The notes below the pieces were generated by a model. It saw nothing but the letters and a program-made list of their open reading frames with translations. It was not told the origin of the DNA and did no database searches. From the NCBI RefSeq assembly GCF_014192575.1, contig NZ_JACHYC010000002.1, positions 558,001-622,000 on the forward strand: a stretch of DNA of 64,000 nucleotides, written 5' to 3'. A program made the position numbers and the translations under genes. Positions 1-9,141 of this stretch are shown here, piece after piece. The stretch comes from Variovorax sp. Sphag1AA. Lineage in GTDB: Bacteria; Pseudomonadota; Gammaproteobacteria; Burkholderiales; Burkholderiaceae_C. Numbering within the stretch: position 1 is the stretch's first letter; each line of letters starts with the position of its first letter.

Positions 1-669
1 CGCATGGCGGCGGTCCCGACAGCCATCCCGATGCTGGCGCGCTTCGCGGCGATGCTGCAACAGCGGCATCCGGGCATCGTTCCGTCGGTGCTCACGATGA
101 GTTCGCAGCAGCTCGAAACCGGCCTCGAAACCCTCTCGCTCGACCTGGCGCTGGGCTACACCGAGCGCATGCACCTGCGCGACGTGAAGCTCGATGCCTG
201 GCCGCAGAGCGTCGAGCACTACTTCCTGTTGCGGCGGGCGGAGCGTCCTGCTGCGGACACGCTGCGCATCGGCAATCCGATCACGTGGGCCGATGCGGCT
301 GCCCTGCCGCTCTGTCTGCTGACGCCCGACATGCACAACCGCGCCATCATCGACCAGGCATTCCGTGCCAGCGGCAAGACGGTCACGCCTGCGATCGAGA
401 CCAACTCCGTGCTGACGCTGGTGCTCGGTGCGGTGGCAGGCAAGGTCTGCAGCGTGTTGCCCGGCGCAATGGTCGCGGCGGCACGCGACCATCGCGAGCT
501 GGAGGCACTGCCGCTCGTTGAACCGGATGTGCAGACACCCATCGGCTTCATGACACAACAGGGCGTGCGGCCGTCGCGAGCATTGGCCGCGGCACTCGAC
601 CTGCTGCAGGCGCCGGAATGGCTCGACCAAGTTGGGCAGCACAGCGGCACGCTGGGGGGATCGTTATAG
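1..669 (+). CDS. LysR-family transcriptional regulator, C-terminal part (cut by window start)
   Basis: The open frame enters from the left edge and ends at TAG 667-669, leaving about 222 residues. What remains looks like the periplasmic-binding-protein-like effector domain of a LysR-type regulator; the N-terminal helix-turn-helix must lie upstream of the window. The first methionine (position 4) is internal to the domain, so I treat the gene as 5'-partial. It sits 91 bp before an oxalate/formate-antiporter-type gene and the formate dehydrogenase genes on the same strand, so a role in sensing formate, oxalate or a related acid is plausible but inferred. Family assignment rests on fold-like sequence pattern and length only. 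Confidence 0.8.
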   Translation, partial: RMAAVPTAIPMLARFAAMLQQRHPGIVPSVLTMSSQQLETGLETLSLDLALGYTERMHLRDVKLDAWPQSVEHYFLLRRAERPAADTLRIGNPITWADAAALPLCLLTPDMHNRAIIDQAFRASGKTVTPAIETNSVLTLVLGAVAGKVCSVLPGAMVAAARDHRELEALPLVEPDVQTPIGFMTQQGVRPSRALAAALDLLQAPEWLDQVGQHSGTLGGSL

Positions 670-760
670 GGTCAAACCTGCTTGACGATTTGTAACAGTA
701 CTTGTGACACTCCGGGGGGCCCAGCAGAGGGCACTCAAGACCACAACAGGAGTTACATCG
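670..760 (+). promoter_or_regulatory. Leader upstream of the MFS gene with two TTGTNAC direct repeats
   Basis: This 91-bp gap holds TTTGTAAC (689-696) and CTTGTGAC (701-708), two direct copies of an 8-mer spaced 12 bp apart, which is close to one helical turn. The same 8-mer pattern recurs three times upstream of the second formate dehydrogenase cluster (9155-9162, 9244-9251, 9275-9282). A TTGACG (682-687) could be a -35 element, but I see no convincing -10. The ribosome binding site AGGAG is at 748-752. Regulator identity is unknown. Confidence 0.35.
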
Positions 761-2455
761 ATGACAGGTTCAAGTGCAGGTGTCCTCGACGGGGACGGCA
801 TCGGCGTCGCCGGGCCAGCACCAGGTTTTCTCGACAAGGAACGGATCATCGCGGGCGCCGGCTTCAACCGCTGGCTGGTTCCGCCGGCCGCTCTGGCAAT
901 CCACCTTTGCATCGGCATGGCGTACGGCTTCTCGGTGTTCTGGCTGCCGCTGTCGAAGTCGCTGTCCACCGCCGGCACGGGCGCCCAGGCCTGCCCGAAC
1001 GACATGAGCTTCTTCGCCGAGCTCTTCGCCACCGGCTGCGACTGGCGCATTGCCACGCTGGGCTGGATGTACACCTTGTTCTTCGTCTTCCTCGGCTGCG
1101 CGGCTGCGCTCTGGGGCGGCTGGCTCGAACGCGCCGGTCCGCGCAAGGCGGGCGTGGTCTCGGCCGTCTGCTGGTGCGGCGGCATGCTGATCTCGGCGCT
1201 GGGGATTCACCTGCACCAGTTCTGGCTGATGATCATCGGCTCCGGGGTGATCGGTGGCATCGGGCTGGGGCTCGGCTACATCTCGCCGGTGAGCACGCTG
1301 ATCAAATGGTTTCCCGACCGGCGCGGCATGGCGACCGGCATGGCGATCATGGGCTTCGGCGGCGGCGCGATGATCGGCTCGCCGCTGGCGGTGGACCTGA
1401 TGAAGGCCTTCTCCACCCCGACCGACGTGGGCGTGATGCAAACCTTTGTCGTCATGGCGCTCGTCTATTTCGTCTTCATGATCGGCGGCGCGCTGGGCTA
1501 CCGCGTCCCGCCGACCGGCTGGAAGCCTGAAGGCTGGACCCCGCCGCCCGCCCAGACCAGCAACGCGATGATCACGCAGCACCATGTGCACGTGAAGAAG
1601 GTGTGGGGCATCCCGCAGTTCTGGCTCGTGTGGATGGTGCTCACCATGAACGTGAGCGCCGGTATTGGCGTGATCGGCATGGCCAGCCCGATGCTGCAGG
1701 AAGTCTTCGGTGGCAACCTGATCGGCGTTGCCAAGAAGTTCGGCGAGCTCGACAAGACGCAGCTCGCAGCCATCGCGGCGGTGGCGGGCGGCTTTGCGGC
1801 GCTGCTGTCGCTCTTCAACATCGGCGGACGCTTCTTCTGGGCGAGCCTGTCGGACAAGCTGGGCCGCAAGCTCACCTACACGGTGTTCTTCGTGCTCGGC
1901 GGCCTGCTGTACTGGAGCATCCCGTCGTCGGCCGGCGCGGGCAGCAAGCTGCTGTTCGTCGGTGCGTTCTGCATCATCCTGTCGATGTACGGCGGCGGTT
2001 TCGCGACCGTGCCGGCCTACCTGGCCGACCTGTTCGGCACGCAGATGGTCGGCGCCATCCACGGCCGCCTGCTGACCGCGTGGGCCACGGCGGGCATCCT
2101 CGGCCCGGTGGTGGTGAACTACATGCGCGAATACCAGCTCGGCCTTGGCATTCCGCGCGAGCAGGTCTACAACCAGACCATGTACATCCTGGTGGGCATG
2201 CTGGTGATCGGGCTGATCTGCAACCTGCTGGTGCGACCCGTCGCGGCAAAGCATTTCATGAGCGAGGAAGAGCTTGCCCATGAGAAGAAGCTCGCGCACG
2301 AAAAGGCCCTGGCCGCCGAGGTGGGCGCGGCTTCGTCGGGCAGCAGCGACAAGGTGGGCCCAGCCGTGGTGGCGCTGGCCTGGCTGGCGGTCGGCATTCC
2401 GCTGGCATGGGGCGTCTATCGCACGCTGGTGGCCGCTGCAAAATTCTTCAATTGA
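761..2455 (+). CDS. MFS transporter, oxalate/formate antiporter (OxlT) family
   Basis: A 564-residue polytopic membrane protein of the major facilitator superfamily, in the oxalate/formate antiporter group. The start ATG at 761 is preceded by AGGAG eight bases upstream; an earlier in-frame codon at 704 has no such site. About 12 hydrophobic helices are visible, with the MFS loop basic motif (PDRRGMATG) after the fourth or fifth helix. A long segment between helices 1 and 2 contains two Cys and may be periplasmic. An extra hydrophobic helix closes the C terminus after a charged, Ala/Glu/Lys-rich stretch, making it longer than classical OxlT (about 420 residues). It lies 48 bp before the NAD-linked formate dehydrogenase genes, so it probably moves formate or oxalate. 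Substrate is inferred from context. Confidence 0.82.
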   Translation: MTGSSAGVLDGDGIGVAGPAPGFLDKERIIAGAGFNRWLVPPAALAIHLCIGMAYGFSVFWLPLSKSLSTAGTGAQACPNDMSFFAELFATGCDWRIATLGWMYTLFFVFLGCAAALWGGWLERAGPRKAGVVSAVCWCGGMLISALGIHLHQFWLMIIGSGVIGGIGLGLGYISPVSTLIKWFPDRRGMATGMAIMGFGGGAMIGSPLAVDLMKAFSTPTDVGVMQTFVVMALVYFVFMIGGALGYRVPPTGWKPEGWTPPPAQTSNAMITQHHVHVKKVWGIPQFWLVWMVLTMNVSAGIGVIGMASPMLQEVFGGNLIGVAKKFGELDKTQLAAIAAVAGGFAALLSLFNIGGRFFWASLSDKLGRKLTYTVFFVLGGLLYWSIPSSAGAGSKLLFVGAFCIILSMYGGGFATVPAYLADLFGTQMVGAIHGRLLTAWATAGILGPVVVNYMREYQLGLGIPREQVYNQTMYILVGMLVIGLICNLLVRPVAAKHFMSEEELAHEKKLAHEKALAAEVGAASSGSSDKVGPAVVALAWLAVGIPLAWGVYRTLVAAAKFFN

Positions 2456-2503
2456 CGTGAGAGACAGGCGCCCGGCCGCACGCCGGGCGCTCCGCCGAGG
2501 CAA

Positions 2504-4336
2504 ATGAAATACCCAGGCACCGAAGAAAAGATCAGGGAAGTCGCCGTCGCAACGCCCGAGCAGCTGCGCGAGCGCATCCGGCGAAAGAGCAAGCTGAAGG
2601 GCCGCCAGCCCGAGGAGGCCTCGCTGGACGAGGTAGGCGGACTCATCGGGCCACCTCCGGGCGACGGCTATCCCCGCGACCTGCTGATCGAGTACCTGCA
2701 CAAGATCAACGACGCTCACGGTTGCCTGCACGACCATCATCTGGTCGCCCTCGCGAAGCTCATGAACATTCCGATGGCGGAGGTGTTCGAGGTCGCGAGC
2801 TTCTATCACCACTTCGAAGTCGTGCGCGGCGACGATCAGGCTCCGGGCCTGACGGTGCGCGTGTGCGAAAGCCTCTCCTGCGAGATGGCCGGCGCGAAAG
2901 ACCTGCTCGCGCGATTGCCCGAACTGCTGGGGCAGGCCGGGCGCGGCGACGTCCGCGTGATCCCCGCGCCCTGCATCGGCCGCTGCGAGCAGGCGCCCGC
3001 GGTGGCGGTGCATCAGCGAGCGGTGCCGCTCGCAACGGCCGACAAGGTCATCGCCACGGTCCTTTCCGGCGAATCGCTGCAGGCTCACTCGCCTGGCGGG
3101 CGATCCGTCGCGCGATTCGAACCCTCCGAGCTCGCGCAACAAAGCGTCTCGCCCCTGCCGGATGCGCTCAAGGTCCGGCCCGCCTACACCGACTACGCGA
3201 CCTACCGCGCACACGGCGGATACCAACTGGCGGCCGCCCTGGTCGGCAACGACAAGGAAGCCGAAACCGTGATCCGCTCCATGGAGAACTCGGGCCTGCG
3301 CGGCCTGGGCGGTGCGGGATTCCCGACCGGACGCAAGTGGCGCATCGTGCGCGACCAGCCTGCGCCGAAGCTCATGGCGGTCAACATCGACGAGGGCGAG
3401 CCCGGCACCTTCAAGGACCGCGCATACCTCGAACGCGATCCGCATCGCTTTCTCGAAGGCGTGCTGATCGCCGCCCGCATCGTGGGCATCGATGCCTGCT
3501 ACCTGTACCTCCGCGATGAGTACCACGACTGCCGCGAACTGCTGACGGCGGAGCTCGCCAAGCTCCAGGCCGACCCGCCATGCCCGCTGCCGCACATCGA
3601 GTTGCGTCGCGGCGCGGGCGCCTACATCTGCGGCGAAGAGTCCGCCATGATCGAAAGCATCGAGGGCAAGCGCGGCGAACCCCGCATGCGTCCGCCCTAT
3701 ATCGCGCAGGTGGGCCTGTTCGGCCGCCCGACGCTGGAGCACAACTTCGAGACCCTCTACTGGGTGCGCGACATCGTGCAGAAGGGGCCGCAATGGTTCA
3801 GCTCCTTCGGCCGCCATGGGCGCAAGGGCTTGCGCAGCTTCAGCGTGAGCGGGCGGGTGAAGTCGCCGGGCGTGAAGCTCGCGCCAGCGGGCATCACGGT
3901 GCAGGAGCTGATCGACGAATACTGCGGCGGCATGCTGGACGGCCACGCGCTCTACGCCTACCTGCCGGGCGGCGCGTCGGGCGGCATCCTGCCCGCGCGC
4001 ATGAACGACATTCCGCTGGACTTCGACACGCTGCAGCCGCACGGCTGCTTCATCGGCTCCGCGGCGGTGATGGTGCTGAGCCAGCATGACCGCGCGCGCG
4101 ATGCGGCGCTCAACGTGATGCGCTTCTTCGAGCACGAAAGCTGCGGCCAGTGCACGCCGTGCCGGGTTGGCACTGCGAAGGCGGCGGCGCTGATGGAGGC
4201 GCCGGCCTGGGACAACGCCACCCTCGAAGACCTCGCGCAGGTCATGGGCGATGCGTCCATCTGCGGACTGGGGCAAGCTGCACCCAACCCCATCCGCTGC
4301 ATCCAGAAGTACTTTCCGCAGGAGATCGCCGCATGA
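2504..4336 (+). CDS. fdsB: NAD-dependent formate dehydrogenase, fused gamma-beta (NuoE-NuoF-like) subunit
   Basis: A 610-residue diaphorase subunit that would pass electrons from formate oxidation to NAD+. Residues 1-190 are a NuoE/FdsG-like thioredoxin-fold [2Fe-2S] domain with Cys121, Cys126, Cys157 and Cys161 (C-x4-C...C-x3-C). From about 220 it becomes NuoF/FdsB-like: the glycine-rich FMN/NADH loop GLGGAGFPTG at 267-276 and a C-terminal [4Fe-4S] site with Cys547, Cys550, Cys553 and Cys587. In Cupriavidus-type fds operons these two parts are separate genes (fdsG and fdsB); here they form one frame joined by a roughly 30-residue linker. The stop overlaps the start of fdsA (ATGA at 4333), which indicates translational coupling and supports a cytoplasmic complex. 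Confidence 0.93.
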   Translation: MKYPGTEEKIREVAVATPEQLRERIRRKSKLKGRQPEEASLDEVGGLIGPPPGDGYPRDLLIEYLHKINDAHGCLHDHHLVALAKLMNIPMAEVFEVASFYHHFEVVRGDDQAPGLTVRVCESLSCEMAGAKDLLARLPELLGQAGRGDVRVIPAPCIGRCEQAPAVAVHQRAVPLATADKVIATVLSGESLQAHSPGGRSVARFEPSELAQQSVSPLPDALKVRPAYTDYATYRAHGGYQLAAALVGNDKEAETVIRSMENSGLRGLGGAGFPTGRKWRIVRDQPAPKLMAVNIDEGEPGTFKDRAYLERDPHRFLEGVLIAARIVGIDACYLYLRDEYHDCRELLTAELAKLQADPPCPLPHIELRRGAGAYICGEESAMIESIEGKRGEPRMRPPYIAQVGLFGRPTLEHNFETLYWVRDIVQKGPQWFSSFGRHGRKGLRSFSVSGRVKSPGVKLAPAGITVQELIDEYCGGMLDGHALYAYLPGGASGGILPARMNDIPLDFDTLQPHGCFIGSAAVMVLSQHDRARDAALNVMRFFEHESCGQCTPCRVGTAKAAALMEAPAWDNATLEDLAQVMGDASICGLGQAAPNPIRCIQKYFPQEIAA

Positions 4337-7224
4337 ACGCGCCTGCCACGCTTGCCGAATTGCTGCCGCAGACGGTCGAGTTCCAGCTCGACGGGAAGAC
4401 CGTGCAAGGCCTTGAAGGCGAGACCATCCTTCGGGCCGCGAAGCGTCACGGAGTCGATATTCCGCATCTCTGTTTCAAGGAAGGCCTGCGTCCTGACGGC
4501 AATTGCCGCGCCTGCGTGGTCGAGTTGAAGGGTGAACGCACTTTGGCGCCGAGTTGCTGCCGGACCGTTGCGGCAGGCATGGAAGTCCAGGCAACCAGCG
4601 AACGCGCGCTCAAGAGCCAGAAGATGGTTGTCGAGATGCTGCTCTCGGACATGCCCGACCAGGGCTACAAGTGGATCGGCGACGACGCCACCCTGCAGCA
4701 TGGCGAACTCAGCGAATGGGCGGCGAAGCTCGATATCGCGGTCCGGCCCGAACTCAAGGCGCTGCGCCGCGAGCAGCCTGCGGCCGATGTGTCGCATCCG
4801 GCGATGGCGGTCAATCTCGACGCCTGCATCCAGTGCAACCGCTGCGTGCGCGCCTGCCGCGAGGAGCAGGTCAATGACGTGATCGGCTACGCACTGCGCG
4901 GACAAGACTCGAAGATCGTGTTCGACCTCGATGACCCGATGGGCGACAGCACCTGCGTGGCCTGCGGCGAATGCGTGCAAGCCTGTCCGACCGGCGCGCT
5001 CATGCCCAAGAGCCACATCGGTTCGCAGCAGGTGGATCGCAAGGTCGACTCGGTGTGCCCGTTCTGCGGCGTCGGTTGCCTCATCACCTACAACGTCAAG
5101 GACGAGAAGATCGTCAGCGTCGATGGTCGCGACGGGCCGGCCAACCACAGCCGGCTGTGCGTGAAGGGGCGCTTCGGCTTCGACTACGCGCACCACCCGC
5201 AACGGCTCACGAAGCCGCTGATCCGCAAGCCCGGCGTGCCGAAAACCTTCGACGATGCACCGCGCCCCGGTGACTGGAGCGAAGCGTTCCGCGAGGCGAC
5301 GTGGGAAGAGGCTCTGGCGCTCGCCGCCGGCAAGCTCAAGGGCCTGCGCGACACGCACGGCCGCAAGGCGTTGGCGGGCTTCGGCTCGGCCAAGGGCAGC
5401 AACGAAGAGGCGTATCTCTTCCAGAAGCTGGTGCGCACCGGCTTCGGCAGCAACAACGTCGACCATTGCACGCGGCTGTGCCATGCGTCGAGCGTGGCGG
5501 CCTTGCTCGAAGGCGTGGGTTCGGGCGCGGTGAGTAACCAGGTCAACGATGTCGAGCACGCGGACCTGATCTTCGTGATCGGCTCCAACCCGACCGCGAA
5601 CCATCCGGTGGCCGCCACCTGGATGAAGAACGCTGCGAAGCGCGGCACGAAGATCGTGCTGGCCGACCCGCGTCGCACCGACATCAGCAAGCATGCGTGG
5701 CGCACGCTCCAGTTCAAGGCCGACACCGATGTCGCCATGCTCAATGCGCTCATCCATGCGGTGATCGACGAAGGCTTGGTGGATGAGGCCTTCATCCGTG
5801 ATCGCGCGAACAACTTCGGGGCGCTGCGCGAGAACGTCAAGGGCTACAGCCCCGAGGCAATGGCGCCGATCTGCGGCATTCCGGCCGAGACGCTGCGCGA
5901 AGTCGCGCGTGCCTTCGCGACCGCCAAGGGCGCCATGATCCTCTGGGGCATGGGCGTGAGCCAGCATGTGCACGGCACCGACAACGCCCGCTGCCTGATC
6001 GCGCTGGTCACCGTCACCGGACAGATCGGCAAGCCCGGCTCGGGGCTGCATCCTCTTCGCGGCCAGAACAACGTGCAGGGCGCGAGCGATGCGGGGCTGA
6101 TCCCGATGATGTTCCCCAACTACCAGCGCGTCGACAACGCGGGCGCGCATGCGTGGTTCGAGAAGTTCTGGGGCATGCCGCTGGACGAGAAGCCCGGCTA
6201 CACGGTCGTCGAGATCATGCACAAGGCGCTTGCACCCGACAGCGATCCGCACAAGGTGCGTGGCATGTACATCATGGGCGAGAACCCGGCCATGAGCGAC
6301 CCCGACCTGAACCACGCACGGCACGCGCTGGCGAGCCTGGAGCATCTGGTGGTGCAGGACATCTTCATGACCGAGACCGCATGGCTCGCCGACGTGGTGC
6401 TGCCCGCGAGCGCGTGGCCCGAGAAGACCGGCACCGTGAGCAACACCGACCGCATGGTGCAGCTCGGCAAGCGCGCGCTCGATCCGCCGGGTGATGCCAA
6501 GCCCGATCTCTGGATCATTCAGCAGATCGCCACCCGCATGGGCCTGCCCTGGAGCTACGAAGGCGAGGAATCAGGCGTCGCGGCGGTCTACGAGGAAATG
6601 CGGCAGGCAATGCACGCCGCGATCAGCGGCATCAGTTGGGCGCGCCTGCAGCGTGAATCGAGCGTGACCTATCCCTGCCTGAGCGAGAACGATCCCGGCC
6701 AGCCGACCGTCTTCATCGAGAGGTTCCCGACCGCCGACGGCCGCGTGAAGCTGGTGCCGGCCGACATCATCCCGGCCGCCGAGCGGCCCGATGCCGACTT
6801 CCCGTACGTGCTCATCACCGGCCGGCAGCTCGAGCATTGGCACACCGGCAGCATGACGCGCCGCGCGACGGTGCTCGACGCGCTGGAGCCGATGGCGACC
6901 GCCTCGATGAACCAGGCCGACCTGGAGGCGATGGGCCTTCAGCCGGGCGACGTCATCACCATCCGCTCGCGTCGCGGCGAAGTGGCGATCCATGTGCGCC
7001 GCGACGACGGCACGCCGCACGGCGCGGTGTTCGTGCCTTTTGCGTACTACGAGGCGGCCGCAAACCTCATGACCAACGCGGCGCTCGACCCCTTCGGAAA
7101 GATCCCGGAGTTCAAGTACTGCGCGGTGAAGGTCGAGCGCGGAGGTGTGCCGATGCCGGCAGCGGGTTACGGAACTGGCGCGACAGGGGACAATCCACCC
7201 CAGTCATGGACAGCCTCGACCTGA
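4333..7224 (+). CDS. fdsA: NAD-dependent formate dehydrogenase, catalytic alpha subunit
   Basis: A 963-residue cytoplasmic molybdenum or tungsten bis-MGD enzyme that oxidises formate to CO2. An N-terminal [2Fe-2S] ferredoxin-like domain (Cys47, Cys58, Cys61) is followed by two [4Fe-4S] sites (Cys165/168/171/175 and Cys208/211/214/218). The catalytic domain opens with its own cluster at Cys242, Cys245 and Cys249. The metal ligand is Cys383 in LCHASS, so this is a cysteine rather than selenocysteine enzyme. No Tat signal is present, consistent with a soluble NAD-linked complex. The start ATG overlaps the fdsB stop by 4 bp. No fdsC or fdsD follows; the next gene, a LysR regulator, starts inside the last 19 bp. 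Sulfuration would have to come from the fdhD 12 kb downstream or from genes outside the window. Confidence 0.95.
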   Translation: MNAPATLAELLPQTVEFQLDGKTVQGLEGETILRAAKRHGVDIPHLCFKEGLRPDGNCRACVVELKGERTLAPSCCRTVAAGMEVQATSERALKSQKMVVEMLLSDMPDQGYKWIGDDATLQHGELSEWAAKLDIAVRPELKALRREQPAADVSHPAMAVNLDACIQCNRCVRACREEQVNDVIGYALRGQDSKIVFDLDDPMGDSTCVACGECVQACPTGALMPKSHIGSQQVDRKVDSVCPFCGVGCLITYNVKDEKIVSVDGRDGPANHSRLCVKGRFGFDYAHHPQRLTKPLIRKPGVPKTFDDAPRPGDWSEAFREATWEEALALAAGKLKGLRDTHGRKALAGFGSAKGSNEEAYLFQKLVRTGFGSNNVDHCTRLCHASSVAALLEGVGSGAVSNQVNDVEHADLIFVIGSNPTANHPVAATWMKNAAKRGTKIVLADPRRTDISKHAWRTLQFKADTDVAMLNALIHAVIDEGLVDEAFIRDRANNFGALRENVKGYSPEAMAPICGIPAETLREVARAFATAKGAMILWGMGVSQHVHGTDNARCLIALVTVTGQIGKPGSGLHPLRGQNNVQGASDAGLIPMMFPNYQRVDNAGAHAWFEKFWGMPLDEKPGYTVVEIMHKALAPDSDPHKVRGMYIMGENPAMSDPDLNHARHALASLEHLVVQDIFMTETAWLADVVLPASAWPEKTGTVSNTDRMVQLGKRALDPPGDAKPDLWIIQQIATRMGLPWSYEGEESGVAAVYEEMRQAMHAAISGISWARLQRESSVTYPCLSENDPGQPTVFIERFPTADGRVKLVPADIIPAAERPDADFPYVLITGRQLEHWHTGSMTRRATVLDALEPMATASMNQADLEAMGLQPGDVITIRSRRGEVAIHVRRDDGTPHGAVFVPFAYYEAAANLMTNAALDPFGKIPEFKYCAVKVERGGVPMPAAGYGTGATGDNPPQSWTAST

Positions 7225-8108
7225 TCAGAACCTTTCGCGAAGTCGCCTCCCACGGCAGTTTTTCCCGGGCCGCGAGCAAGCTCGACGTCTCCAAAGCCAC
7301 CGTCAGCAAGTACATCGCCGAGCTCGAATCGCGGCTCGGCGTGCGGCTCCTCAACCGCTCCACGCGGGCGGTGAGCCTCACCGATGCCGGCTCGCTGCTG
7401 CTCGAGCGCAGCAAGCCGATGATGGAAATGTTCGAGGACACCCAGGCCGAAGTGCAGGAGCACGCGAGCCGGCCGACCGGCCGCCTGCGCCTGTCGGCGC
7501 CGCTAGGGGCGGGGCATGGCGACCTGCCGAAGCTCGTCGGCGAGTTCATGGGCCACTACCCCGACGTCAGCATCAGCCTGCACCTGACCAACCGCAACAT
7601 CGACATGGCGGAGGAGGGCATCGACCTGGCGCTGCACTTCGGCCCGATCGAGGACGAGAACCTGATCGTGCGCAAGCTCGCGCGCCGTAGCCTGGTGGTG
7701 TGCGCCTCGCCGATCTATTGGAAGAAGCACGGCAAGCCGGCGCATCCGAGCGAGTTGACCGAGCACGATACGTTGACGCATTCGAGGCTGGGCCCGCATC
7801 CGCAGTGGCGTTTCGAAGTCGACGGCAAGCCCTTCGACGTCCAGGTCAAGACACGGATGGACGCCAACGAATCCGCGGCGCTGATCCAGGTCGCGCTGCA
7901 GGGCTTCGGGCTCATCTACATGCCTGAGATGCTGGTGCAGCCGCACATCGATCATGGCGAGCTCGTCCCCGTGCTGCAGGCCTACACCCGCAACGACATG
8001 TGGCTGTCGGCCGCCTATCTCCAGCGGCGCCACAACAGCGCCGCCTTGCGCGCGTTGCTCGACTTTCTGGAAATGCGCTTCGGCCGGGAGGGCAAGTCGG
8101 CCCGGTGA
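7206..8108 (+). CDS. LysR-family transcriptional regulator
   Basis: A 300-residue LysR-type regulator. Residues 1-60 form the winged helix-turn-helix (DVSKATVSKYIAELE is the recognition region) and the rest is the effector-binding domain. I chose ATG 7206 because the protein then starts with the family-typical MDSLDLIRTF; this places the start inside the 3' end of fdsA (19-bp overlap), in another frame. The C-terminal half resembles the CrgA/AaeR-like group common in Burkholderiales, whose ligands vary. It may regulate one or both formate dehydrogenases, but that is inferred from position. It is the second LysR gene of the locus, after the partial one at the left edge. Confidence 0.9.
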   Translation: MDSLDLIRTFREVASHGSFSRAASKLDVSKATVSKYIAELESRLGVRLLNRSTRAVSLTDAGSLLLERSKPMMEMFEDTQAEVQEHASRPTGRLRLSAPLGAGHGDLPKLVGEFMGHYPDVSISLHLTNRNIDMAEEGIDLALHFGPIEDENLIVRKLARRSLVVCASPIYWKKHGKPAHPSELTEHDTLTHSRLGPHPQWRFEVDGKPFDVQVKTRMDANESAALIQVALQGFGLIYMPEMLVQPHIDHGELVPVLQAYTRNDMWLSAAYLQRRHNSAALRALLDFLEMRFGREGKSAR

Positions 8109-8250
8109 TTGACCGCCGGTTCGTGAAGGAATGCCTTTGACTGACCCGCGCGGGCCGAAATGCGCGGGATTAAGCCTTCTGTTTCTGTCTTTCGGTTTGG
8201 ACTTGCCGGCCTAAGCTTCGAAGCAAGTCAAACGAACTACAGGAAGTGGA
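8109..8250. other. Intergenic gap after the LysR gene
   Basis: This 142-bp stretch separates the LysR gene from the FHA gene. I see a short GC-rich potential hairpin around 8147-8171 (CCCGCGCGGG with a nearby CGCGGG) but no T-run that would make it a convincing intrinsic terminator. A ribosome binding site AGGA (8240-8243) precedes the FHA start. Confidence 0.3.
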
Positions 8251-8616
8251 ATGGCAAGACTGATCATCCTGGCCCGGCACGGCAGCGTGCGGCAGGTCAA
8301 CCTCGCGGGTCCGATCACCACCATCGGGCGCTCGCATTCGAACAACGTGTGCATCGACAGCGACCGGGTGAGCCGCCATCACGCGGCCATCCAGTGGACC
8401 GGCGAGCACTACATCCTCACCGACATGGGCAGCCGCAACGGCACCTATGTGAATCGCGAGCGGGTCCGCGCGCACGAGCTGACCAACGGCGACGTGATCC
8501 TCGTCGGCGACTGCCAGCTTCGCTTCCTGTGCAACCGGCGCGTCGAAGTGCCGGTCGATGCGCTGCGGCTGATGCCCGCAGCGGACGATTTTCTCCAGCT
8601 CGTCCCTTCGCGCTGA
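8251..8616 (+). CDS. FHA-domain protein
   Basis: A 121-residue protein made almost entirely of one forkhead-associated domain, a phosphothreonine-binding module. Diagnostic motifs are GRSHS (26-30), SRHH (41-44) and GSRNGTYVN (60-68). There is no signal peptide or membrane segment, so it is probably cytoplasmic. AGGA at 8240-8243 precedes the start. No Ser/Thr kinase or type VI secretion gene is nearby to identify a partner. Its stop codon directly abuts the stop codon of the convergent GAF gene. The role in this neighbourhood is unknown. Confidence 0.88.
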   Translation: MARLIILARHGSVRQVNLAGPITTIGRSHSNNVCIDSDRVSRHHAAIQWTGEHYILTDMGSRNGTYVNRERVRAHELTNGDVILVGDCQLRFLCNRRVEVPVDALRLMPAADDFLQLVPSR

Positions 8617-9141
8617 TCAGGCGGCGTGCGCCTCGCTGCGGTGCTGCACCGGCGCCGCCGTGTTCTGCGCGACGGGCGCTGCGGGCCGCGGACGGCGTTC
8701 GCTGATCAACCGGGCCGCCAGTTGCGCGGCCATTTCCAGCTTCTTGAGATCGCGCGCCTCCAGGGCCGGATCGGGGTTGAAGCTGAACGAATACAGGGTG
8801 CCGTAGATCCCGCCGTTCACTACCACCGGCGCGCTGAGGTAGCAGCCGGCCGGCACGCGGGCGTTGAGCACTTGCCGGCAGAACGCCATTTCCAGCGGTT
8901 CCGCCTGCTCGTCGATGAACTGCGCGCGCAGCGTCATTTGCGAACGGTGCGTCACGCGCTGGCCGTCCACCACTTCACAGGCGAAGGCGGCGTCCATGCC
9001 CTGTTGCTCGCGCAACAGCTTCAGCACCTGGTGGACGCCCTGATCGATCAGCGGATCGCAGAAGTCCGGCGTAGCGATGAGCAGGTCCGACACCGTGACC
9101 TCGAGGGCGCCGGGAGCGAAATCGCAGTCGTAGTAGCTCAT
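8617..9141 (-). CDS. GAF-domain protein
   Basis: A 174-residue protein that is essentially one GAF-type domain (residues about 20-150), with the characteristic late segment in which a surface strand precedes a YGTLYSFSF-like core strand. The last 20 residues are Pro/Ala-rich. No output domain (kinase, GGDEF, helix-turn-helix) is attached, so it would act as a stand-alone sensor or partner protein. It is convergent with the FHA gene (the stop codons touch) and divergent from the DUF3305 gene, sharing an unusually AT-rich 203-bp upstream region with it. Ligand and target are unknown. Confidence 0.8.
   Translation of the reverse strand: MSYYDCDFAPGALEVTVSDLLIATPDFCDPLIDQGVHQVLKLLREQQGMDAAFACEVVDGQRVTHRSQMTLRAQFIDEQAEPLEMAFCRQVLNARVPAGCYLSAPVVVNGGIYGTLYSFSFNPDPALEARDLKKLEMAAQLAARLISERRPRPAAPVAQNTAAPVQHRSEAHAA

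Noticed and set aside
770..4276. A 1168-codon minus-strand open frame opposite the transporter and fdsB
   Set aside because: It spans two real genes and the gap between them, has no family motifs, and shows His/Arg/Ala-rich shadow composition.
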